A stretch of DNA of 64,000 nt from Gnetum montanum (taxonomy: Eukaryota; Streptophyta; Gnetopsida; Gnetales; Gnetaceae). The notes beneath the pieces are model-generated. The model saw only the letters and a list, made by a program, of their open reading frames with translations. It searched no databases and was not told the origin of the DNA. Position 1 is the first letter of the stretch; every line of letters starts with the position of its first letter. A program made the position numbers and the translations under genes. This document shows, piece after piece, positions 37,632 to 45,499 of this stretch. The stretch lies in assembly GCA_015680685.1 (NCBI GenBank), contig MNCI01003312.1:107160-171159 (forward strand), read 5' to 3'.

Positions 37632-38060
37632 TGCAAGCACAGAAACACCTTCAATCAAGGGTTTGCTGATTTGCTGACCGATCTAATCCAACCAAATAAT
37701 GATTAAACCACAACTCTGTAAATCACTGCTCTGCTTCTTCACTGTGCGTCATCAACGTAGCTACTACTGCTGGAATTGGGAAACACCTGAAAGAACAGCA
37801 AGAGCCAAACGTATGAAGAAAGGAAAGGAAAGGAAAGTTATCAGAGCAGGCAAGGTCAAGTGTTGTGACCTTCGCTCTGGCAAAATGTGAACGAAGCAAC
37901 GTTTCGTATAAATATAGACAAATAAGGTTGACAGCGCAATTTTGTAAAGATACTGTGGGATTTCTTGCCACTGTCGAAGTTCAACCTTTGGAAGCAGCAG
38001 GATTAGGGTTTATAATTAAAACCCTTGTTGCCATTTTTCCAAATATTTAAAAACATTTCG
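37632..38060 (-). promoter_or_regulatory. Promoter and 5' leader of the importin gene
   Basis: On the minus strand: a telo-box AAACCCTAA at 38003-38011, a TATA-like TATATTTATA at 37907-37916, then a pyrimidine-rich leader with three CCTTT repeats (about 37815-37838) and the start codon at 37631. This implies a start site near 37875 and a leader of roughly 240 bases if unspliced. CTTTCAG|GTGTT at about 37790 could be a leader splice junction; not provable here. Telo-boxes are common in promoters of highly used housekeeping genes. Confidence 0.55.
37723..37752 (-). promoter_or_regulatory. Short upstream ORF in the importin leader
   Basis: ATG at 37752 to TGA at 37723, nine codons (MTHSEEAEQ). 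It ends 91 bases upstream of the main ATG and could reduce or regulate initiation. Its start context (TTGATGA) is weak at +4. Confidence 0.5.
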
Positions 38061-38820
38061 AAAAACAATAATGGACCCGTCTAAGGGACCTTTTAGCTAC
38101 TTTTCATCGCGGATTTTCCGCAGATCTTCTCGTCTGTGTTTATGAGCAGCAGAGAAAGGATTAAAAAAAACCATGCTAACGCTGCATAGAAATCCGGCAG
38201 TGTTAGGATCGATAAGAAAAATATTTATGTTAAATAACATGCAGTCATAACTTGCCTCATAACGACATGATTAACAAAATCATGTACTATTTCGATATTT
38301 TGGGTGACCTAGGTTGACACGTCGTCACCGTGTATTTTTTAGACAAGTCTAATATGTGCAAATCATAAAATGCATGTTCTAAACAACTGTGAGTCATTCT
38401 ATTTACATTTTGAAACATTGTTATATTTTTATAGAATTCTCCTAATGGGTCATGGCCACGTGTTTTAAGGTATACTTATATAGTTGAATTGTTTTGGTTC
38501 CCAAACATCCCTCCTCTTGGGGAGGTGTGGGACCCAAACATCCCTCCCCTTTGAGTCCCTCCACCCCTTTCTCCATCACATATAAGTAGACCCCACACCC
38601 CAATACATGCAATGTGAAACTTTCATAATATTTTTACTGAACGTAATAATATGTTACATCCTATCCAAAGCAAACGTATCACTTGTAAATCAATGTTCCA
38701 CTAACAACAAGGGGAGGGTCGGTCTTTGGACCCCAAAATTAATATTAATAAAACTTAAAAAATTTAGAGTGCACCAAAAACATGGAAAGGAAAATTTTCT
38801 AATTTTAAGAAGGTTTACTC
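38061..38820. other. Upstream spacer of the importin gene; no gene
   Basis: No coding frame supported. It contains a direct repeat CCCAAACATCCCTCC (38500-38514 and 38533-38547) separated by CTTGGGGAGGTGTGGGA, which can fold back on it. Confidence 0.45.
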
Positions 38821-38874
38821 AAGTGTACAATTGTGTAAATGATGCTTTGAAAAATCAAGAAAACTTAACAAAAA

Positions 38875-38996
38875 CAATGAAGTGTTAGCCTAGTGGTATG
38901 GGTCTTGGCCTAGTAACCCCAGGTTATAGGTTTGATGTCATGGTTTTGATTCTACTATGTAGGACTATGGTTCAATTATTTCTAGTTCCAACACCC
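38875..38996 (+). mobile_element. tRNA-derived SINE, family 1 (duplication unit 1)
   Basis: A box TGTTAGCCTAGTGGTATGGG, B box ATAGGTTTGATGTC, tail CTAGTTCCAACACCC. Compared with the unit 2 copy it lacks an internal segment (ACTAAGTTATAAACTTCTA...). Confidence 0.75.
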
Positions 38997-39182
38997 AAGA
39001 AAGGTTAACAAAAAAGCTCTCTAAAAAATAAATGATAAACTAAATAACTCTTCAAAATATGAAACTTTAGACTATTTTTTAGGATAGATAGTGTCCATTT
39101 ATGAATGATCAATATTGCATACTTATGTATAAAAAACCCTATATCCAAGGTACGCTAAAGCATTCCCTAGTTCAACAAGCAA

Positions 39183-39382
39183 CCCAGGGATGTAGGACAA
39201 GTGGTCAAGACACTCATCTCTTGGTTGGGAGATTGTAGGTTTAACTCTTATCCCTACTTATAGGTGTGGCAATAGTGGAGTAGCTTTGTGTTAGGACCTT
39301 TTTATTTAGCAAGTCCCATCTACCCTACTATGTGGGTAGGGGTTATGCTACTGGTCCTAAGTTGTATTACCTTTATAAAAAA
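39183..39382 (+). mobile_element. tRNA-derived SINE, family 2, with 12-bp TSD
   Basis: Flanked by perfect direct repeats TTCAACAAGCAA at 39171-39182 and 39383-39394. Head GTAGGACAAGTGGTCAAGAC (A box) and ATTGTAGGTTTAACTC (B box); body with GGCAATAGTGGAGTAGC and GGGGTTATGCTACTGG; A-rich end TTATAAAAAA. Exactly 200 bases. Confidence 0.85.
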
Positions 39383-39650
39383 TTCAACAAGCAAAAAAAA
39401 AAAAAAAGAGAGAAAGAAAGCAAACAATACATAGCATGATTGACTTGAATGTTGAGTTTTTGCATCACATCATTTAAGTATGAAGTATGACTTTAATTGC
39501 TAGTAGGTAACCCAAAATTGTAACAAACATATGTTGTGATATAAGATCAACAATCAATGGGTGCTAAAACTTGAAATAAGTGAAACAAGTGTACTTAAGT
39601 GTACAACTATGTAAATGATGTTTTGAAAAATCAAGAAAGCTTAACAAAAA

Positions 39651-39793
39651 CAATGAGGTGTTAGTCTAGTGATACAAGTCTTGGCTTAGTAACCCGAGGT
39701 CATAGGTTTGATTCTACTATGTGGTACTAAGTTATAAACTTCTATAAATGTTGGGCTATACCTATGGTTCAATTATTTCGGGTTCCAACACCC
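39651..39793 (+). mobile_element. tRNA-derived SINE, family 1 (duplication unit 2)
   Basis: A box GAGGTGTTAGTCTAGTGATA, B box GTCATAGGTTTGATTCTA, then AAGTTATAAACTTCTATAAA and the tail CGGGTTCCAACACCC. The most complete family-1 copy in the window. Confidence 0.8.
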
Positions 39794-39985
39794 AAGAAAG
39801 GTTAACAAAAAAGCTCCCTGAAAAACAAATGAAAATTTAAATAACTCTTCAAAATATGAAACTTTAGAATATTTTTTAAAATAGGTGGTGTCCATTTATG
39901 AATGATAAATATTGCATGCTTATGTATAAATAACCCTATATCTAAGGTATGCTAAAGCATTTCCTAATTCAACAAGTAACCCAGG

Positions 39986-40914
39986 TGATGAGACGCGACT
40001 TGCACTAGGTCGCGATATCGCGTACACGATATCGCGTACGCGATATCGCATCTTCTCCTGCGATATCGCGTCTTCTCCTGCGATATCGCGTACGCGATAT
40101 CGCGTCCCGCCNNNNNNNNNNNNNNNNNNNNNNNNNNNNNNNNNNNNNNNNNNNNNNNNNNNNNNNNNNNNNNNNNNNNNNNNNNNNNNNNNNNNNNNNN
40201 NNNNNNNNNNNNNNNNNNNNNNNNNNNNNNNNNNNNNNNNNNNNNNNNNNNNNNNNNNNNNNNNNNNNNNNNNNNNNNNNNNNNNNNNNNNNNNNNNNNN
40301 NNNNNNNNNNNNNNNNNNNNNNNNNNNNNNNNNNNNNNNNNNNNNNNNNNNNNNNNNNNNNNNNNNNNNNNNNNNNNNNNNNNNNNNNNNNNNNNNNNNN
40401 NNNNNNNNNNNNNNNNNNNNNNNNNNNNNNNNNNNNNNNNNNNNNNNNNNNNNNNNNNNNNNNNNNNNNNNNNNNNNNNNNNNNNNNNNNNNNNNNNNNN
40501 NNNNNNNNNNNNNNNNNNNNNNNNNNNNNNNNNNNNNNNNNNNNNNNNNNNNNNNNNNNNNNNNNNNNNNNNNNNNNNNNNNNNNNNNNNNNNNNNNNNN
40601 NNNNNNNNNNNNNNNNNNNNNNNNNNNNNNNNNNNNNNNNNNNNNNNNNNNNNNNNNNNNNNNNNNNNNNNNNNNNNNNNNNNNNNNNNNNNNNNNNNNN
40701 NNNNNNNNNNNNNNNNNNNNNNNNNNNNNNNNNATACCTCAGACTTGCTTAACCATACACCGTGACACATACAAGCAAGCCTGGGAAGACAACGAACGAT
40801 TAACCCCAAGTGTTTCTTGTGGCGTTAAGGCATTTAGTCTGCGGAGTTCGACCGGATCGCGCGTGTACGCTCGTATTCGTATGGTGGAGTGTAGGGGTAC
40901 CTCGCCACTCATCA
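39986..40914 (+). repeat. Solo LTR with palindromic U3 array and assembly gap, TSD CCAGG
   Basis: Starts TGATGAGACGCGACTTGC at 39986, ends GCCACTCATCA at 40914, with CCAGG on both sides (39981-39985, 40915-40919). The uninterrupted sister site at 39180 in duplication unit 1 reads AACCCAGGGATGTAGG, confirming the target. U3 40012-40111 holds GATATC words spaced 14 or 20 bases. The distal part (40734 on) matches other LTRs (GGGAAGACAACGAACGA, GTAGGGGTACCTC). The real length is unknown because of the gap. Confidence 0.92.
40112..40733. other. Assembly gap (622 N)
   Basis: Undetermined bases inside the solo LTR. The gap starts directly after the palindromic array, which suggests that array could not be assembled. 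A 281-codon frame across it is an artefact. Confidence 0.98.
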
Positions 40915-41289
40915 CCAGGGGTGTAAGGTAAGTGGTCAATACACTCATCTCTCAATTGGAAGATTGTGAGTTTGATTCTTGTCCATACTTACCAGTGTGG
41001 CAATAGTGGAGTAGCTTTGTGTTGGGACCTTTTTCGTTAGCAAGCCACATCTACCCTACTATGTGGGTAGGGGTTATGCTACTAGTCCTAAGTTGTCTTA
41101 CCTTAAAAAAAATTCAACAAGCAAAAGAAAGAAAGCAAGCAAATAATACATAGGATGATTGACTTGAATGTTGAGTTTTTGCATCACATCATTTAAGTAT
41201 GAAGTATGACTTTAATTGCTAGTAGGTAACCCAAAATTTGCATGAACATAAACAATCAATGGGTGTTGGAACTCAAAATAAGTGAAACA

Positions 41290-42297
41290 TAGGTACACCC
41301 TAAGATTTATAGGAGTTTATAACTCAATGCTACCTAATAGAATTGAGTTTGTGATTTAGGGTTACTGATGATTCATGAATTGTTGGCCATGATATCACGT
41401 ACGTGATACCACAGGCGACACGATATCACGTACGTGATATCCCGTACGCGATATCACAGCCTAGACGCAATATCGCATACGCGATATCGTAGCCTGTCTC
41501 CTCATCTTTAAATAAGAGGCAAGCAAATTTGGTTAAGTTTTTTTAAGTTTAAGTTTTCAATAGTTTTAGCACTAAGGTAGGGACTTTCTGTCATTTTTTC
41601 CTCTCAACCCTTTTCTCCTAGTGCATGCCTGCAGTGTGATGATTGTAATTGTACGGCATCCTTATTTGAGTGTGACGTACTTGGACACGCACATGACCGA
41701 CAATAAAGATCAAGATTACTTCATCATTGCAGCATCCGCTTAGCTTAATTATTTAATTGTTATTGTTATTTACTGCTTTCTTAGCTAATACTTCTCTACC
41801 CTTATCTCCTAGTATCACGGAATGAGTACAACTTAATCACGAGCATTTAAGTGTGACTACTTGGTAACCCAGTAGCGTACCTAGGCCATGCGCTTGGTAA
41901 TCCTAGTGGTAGTCATGCACGAGGTTCAAGATGTGTACGAATGATTAAGGAACGGATGCTTATCGCACTTAGGCTAGTTTAGATTCTCTATTATCCTCTC
42001 TCCTAGCTTAGTCAGTATTATTTCCCATCATACCTAGAAGTAGCATTAGTGTAGGAACACATCGTACACCTCACTCTAGACTAAACCATATGTGATAAAG
42101 CTAATACTAGTCCAGGTGGGAAGACAACGAACTGCAATCTATGAGTAATTGTCTGGATACCACAACTAGTTCGTCTGCGGAGTTCGACCGAATTGTGCGT
42201 GAAACGCTCGTATTCGTATGGTTGAGTGTAGGGGTACCTCACCCCTCATCAGTTACCAAACCAAGACCTGTACCACTAGGCTAACATCTCATTGTTA
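41290..42297 (-). mobile_element. Family-1 SINE (-) split by the solo LTR 41366-42251
   Basis: Minus-strand reading: AATGAGATGTTAGCCTAGTGG (A box, near 42292) ... TTGGTAAC at 42252, then after the LTR GTAACCCTAAATC and CAAACTCAATTCTA (B-box-like), GAGTTATAAACTCCTATAAA and GGTGTACC near 41290. Joining the two parts reproduces the family-1 order. Confidence 0.8.
41366..42251 (+). repeat. Intact solo LTR, TSD GTTAC
   Basis: 886 bases, TGATGATTC ... CCCCTCATCA, with GTTAC at 41361-41365 and 42252-42256. U3 array at 41389-41493: GATATC units in which many CpG have become TpG/CpA (TGATATCACGTACGTGATA). TATA-like TTTAAATAAGAGG near 41507. No PBS or polypurine tract on either side, so it is a recombination product. 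The best complete example of this LTR type. Confidence 0.93.
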
Positions 42298-42323
42298 AGA
42301 TCAACAATCAATGACTCTTATAT

Positions 42324-43170
42324 CTTATTCATCATCATCATCCTAGCCTTGTCCCAACAAAATAGGTTTGGCTATATGAGTTTTTTCTCTTTTATCATTT
42401 GCCTATATGAAGAGCTAGATCCTTATTTACTTGTAGTTTATTCAAATCATGTTCGATTGTTTTTCCCATCTCTTATTTGGTCTTCCTTTCAATGGCTTTC
42501 TTGGAATAGTAATGTAGCAACTTTTGTTTATAGGCTTATTGTCTAATCTTCTTTGCACACATCCAAACCATCTAAGCTACCATTCTTGTAGCTTATCTAA
42601 AATAGAAGCTATGTTAATTCCTTATCCAATGTGTGTAATATGTAGTTTATCTCTTCCAGTAACATTCAACATTCATCAAAGCATTCGCGTGTCTACCACG
42701 TTGATTTATTATTCATACCTCTTTCATAATGCCCAACATTCACCACCATATAAAGTAGTAAGCCTAAGTACTGTCCTGTAAAACTTCCCCTTTAATTTTA
42801 ATTATATTCTTTTATCACATAGAGCATCACTAACTTGTCTCCATTTTGACAATCTTGCCTCAATACTATTTTTGATATCTGTATTAATTTTACCATTTGA
42901 TTGGAGAACTGATCCTAGGTAGCAAAACTGTTTGCAATGAGGGAATTTTATACCTTGAATTGTCACTTCTATTTTACTAGTGTTTATGTTATTATCAAAA
43001 TTACAATCCATACATTTTGTCTTACTTCTACTAATTTTAAGCCTTTTGATTCTAGAGTATGCCTTCATTTCTCCATTTTAGCAGCAGTATATTCCTGAGT
43101 TATATCCACCAACACAATATCATCTACATATAGCATACACTAAGGGATCTCATCGTTAGAAAAACTAAAT
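42324..43170 (-). pseudogene. LINE RT C-terminal relic (-), 5'-truncated
   Basis: Minus-strand reading from about 43165: CMLYVDDIVLV (YVDD at 43119-43130, where most relatives have FADD), then LKISRSKTKCMDCNF, GIKFPHCKQFCYLGSVLQSN and IEARLSKWRQVSDALCDKRI (43068-42802), GKFYRTVLRLTTLYGGECW (near 42770). It ends with GGGACAAGGCTAGGATGATG repeats near 42330. This order and the GAT-repeat 3' end fit the plant LINE type whose products read 'DIVLIDET'. Stops after 42700. Confidence 0.85.
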
Positions 43171-44317
43171 CATGCATCTTCTTTGCATCAACATTCCTAG
43201 AAAAATGAATTGATTGCAAGCATGTAATCTAAAATTTGGATGAACATATGTTATGATATAAGATCAACAATTAATGACCCATATATATTATTAGAAAGAA
43301 TAACATTTGTGCATCTTATTTGCATCAACATCACTAGAAGAATGTGTCACAAATTTTTTGCTCGCCAATTAGTAAATCTACATTATGAAAATCAACAAAA
43401 ACTTATATATCAATGGAAGAAGCAGAAATTTTAGCATTAGTAGAATAAGTTGGTCCTCTGTCAAGCTAGTGATAAGGCCTAAGGTTCTAAGAGAAATTAT
43501 GCCTAAGAGATTGACTTTGAGAATAGAAAAAAGAAAAGAGAGAATCACTTCATTCCACTAATTACTAGAAGCTCCACCAAAGGATCCACAAGAAACAAAT
43601 AAACATACATCTCAAAGGATCAAACCATTCCATTAATCACTGGTTTCAAAACTGTGAGCAGATCTTCCACAAGTTCATCACTATTACAAGAATTGCCATC
43701 AATTTAGAGATTTTTCAACAAATCCAGTCAATCACTATGGTATGCATGACTCAAGGACTTGTACAAACAACCAAAATAGAAAGATAATCATGATTAAATA
43801 AAGAGTGTCAGAATTAATAACATAGCAAGTAGTTCTTCAAGAAGAAAATAAAGAACCAAAGAAACAAATTCAAGCTCAAGCTAAAAAGAGAAAAGAACAA
43901 TTAGGACCACTAACTGAGACCATTAAAGATAGTCACATTGCTATTTTCCATTGAAGAAAAAATATGACCATTACAAAAGGAATTTGGATTTAGAATTAGT
44001 AGGATATGGAAGAGGTAGGGCTCTTTTCTCAAGGGTCCCATGACATGAATAGCCTCAATAGATTTTTCTTGTTGTTATCCTCTTCCTCCTCTTGGCCTCT
44101 TCTCCCTGGGTTGTGATGGCTCACCCACTTATAGACCTTTTTTATGCATCATCTGCAATCACATGGATGATCATGGATCAACCTTAGCTTTACTTCATAA
44201 TTTTATGTACCTTCTAATTGCCCCTAGTTAATGTTAATTTTGAAAAATTAAGCATTAAAGCTTGTAAGTGGTTACCGAATCATGAATCTTGAGGTAAGGT
44301 AGTTAAATGTGTTGATT
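43171..44317. other. Spacer; no gene recognised
   Basis: 43205-43290 repeats words from the 39490-39560 region (ATGAACATATGTTATGATAT, AAGATCAACAATTAATG). The rest (43290-44317) is AT-rich without a domain I can name. Confidence 0.4.
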
Positions 44318-44509
44318 TCCTTGATTTTTTTTTGAGAAAGTAGTCGGGATTATATTATTGAGAAACGCAAAATATAGTACAAGAGATTACAATGGTGGGC
44401 CATCGGGAATGGCCCCCCCCATGGAGGGAAGAGTCCCCACAACTTGACAAAACTACGCCCAAAACCAAAAATCGAACACTCACCCTGGAGCTAACCCATG
44501 GAAACAGCT

Positions 44510-44545
44510 GGGGGGGGGGGGGGGGCCCCCCCCCCCCCCCCCCCC
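44510..44545. repeat. G16-C20 homopolymer palindrome
   Basis: Sixteen G (44510-44525) directly followed by twenty C (44526-44545), inside the 3' region of the LINE. It can form a perfect hairpin. The exact run lengths are uncertain because such tracts are hard to sequence. Confidence 0.85.
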
Positions 44546-44899
44546 ACAAGAAAAAAGAAGGGGGGGCACCCCCCCCCTCCCCACCAAGGAAAATAGAGGG
44601 GGGGTGCACCCCTAACTGACAGGTGAGTCAGAACAACAGGGAAGACGGGGGGCATCGACCCAGTGGAGGGGGGTAAGCATTCCCCACCACCCGAGGTTGA
44701 CATCCCCCCCTATGGGTTCATCAGTAGCCATCGGCAAGCGCAATCGGGGCGCTCGAGCTCATGGAGGATATCTAGAGTGTTTCGGTGGTCCTTCGTGTCC
44801 ATGAAGCTAAATACCCTACATGGCTGACTCCCGTTGGCTCTTGTCTACTCGCGAGGCACTTACATCTAGATGGAAGCACGTAGAGGTTCAGCAGATATG

Positions 44900-45400
44900 G
44901 CGTCTGAGCTCAGCCCAGGAGCTGATGCCAAAAATGAGGTACAGGCATCGCCCCCCTCTTATCCACTGTCGGGTGTTGTGCTCATGAGCTCGGTCGAGCT
45001 GCTGTTGTTGCTAGTCCTCCTCTTCTTGAAGCTGCTCCTACTCTGCCTGCTTTGCCTACTCCCACTGCCTCTGGGCCATGTCTTCTTGGATTAACTCTTC
45101 CCGCAGTTGGGCCCGAGTTTCATCAATTAGGCGGGCCCTGGCCGCCTCGGCCATGAGGTCCTATTGCCTCACCCGCTCTTGTTCACGCTCAAAGAACTAG
45201 GCTTCTAGGTTGACCCAGGCCTGTGCGAGGGCTTCATGCCATTTGGCTTCCCACTCCCTTCTCTCAGCCTCCCGCGCATCGTTCGCGGCCCTCTGCTTGG
45301 CCTTCTGAATCTCCTCGTTCCAGTTCCCATGGCTAGAGGTCTTTGGTGGGGGGGAGACTGGTCTATCAAGGCAATAGGGGGGCGCCACTCCCGTTGGGTC
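44900..45400 (-). pseudogene. Charged helical segment in the 3' part of the LINE
   Basis: Minus-strand reading: NEEIQKAKQRAANDAREAER, REWEAKWHEALAQAWVNLEA, FFEREQERVRQ, AEAARARLIDETRAQLREEL and on to QLQEEED, with stops between segments. It follows a proline-rich stretch (45660-45400) with repeated GQPPPLF/GGPPAQ. Strong heptad-like charge pattern suggests a coiled coil. I do not know this module from plant LINEs; typical ORF2 ends with the zinc-binding domain or RNase H. Confidence 0.5.
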
Positions 45401-45499
45401 CTCCGGCCCTGCGTGAAGGTGGAACCCCAGAGGGACCAGCCGCTCCCTTGTCCAGGCAAAATCGTAGGGTCCTGGGGCCTTGCTGTGGGGGGGTGCTCC

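Larger units (their letters stand above)
39980..41112 (+). mobile_element. Family-2 SINE interrupted by the solo LTR 39986-40914
   Basis: The SINE begins CCCAGG at 39980, is cut after six bases by the LTR with TSD CCAGG, and continues at 40915 (CCAGGGGTGTAAGG...) to 41112. Its own TSD is still visible at 39968-39979 (mutated, TTCAACAAGTAA) and 41113-41124 (TTCAACAAGCAA). Confidence 0.85.
38821..41290 (+). repeat. 776-bp tandem duplication, second copy enlarged by an LTR insertion
   Basis: Unit 1 is 38821-39596, unit 2 is 39597 to about 41290. Shared landmarks in order: AAGTGTACAA, the family-1 SINE, GAAACTTTAGA, TTCAACAAG, the family-2 SINE, ATGAAGTATGACTTTAATTG, AATAAGTGAAACA. After removal of the LTR plus one TSD copy (934 bases), unit 2 is about 760 bases. 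Confidence 0.9.

Noticed and set aside
37632-37658. Importin start nine codons upstream (MIEGVSVLA)
   Set aside because: That position is TTG, not ATG; family proteins begin MDLP, which matches the ATG at 37631.
37907-37916. Divergent promoter (TATAAATA also reads on the plus strand)
   Set aside because: No plus-strand coding exon follows; the word is nearly symmetric.
40012-40111. CRISPR-like array of regular repeats
   Set aside because: Units are palindromic with no unique spacers of constant length, lie in the U3 of plant LTRs and have no cas genes. This is a promoter minisatellite.
39964-40809. 281-codon open frame on the minus strand
   Set aside because: Most of it is the run of N; the rest is LTR sequence.
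42297-43286. 27-bp target site duplication around the LINE relic (AAGATCAACAATCAATGAC...)
   Set aside because: The right copy sits inside a longer stretch shared with 39490-39560, so it belongs to a host repeat and cannot be taken as a clean TSD.
44392-44619. Open frames rich in Gly/Pro on both strands
   Set aside because: Produced by G and C homopolymers in the LINE 3' region.
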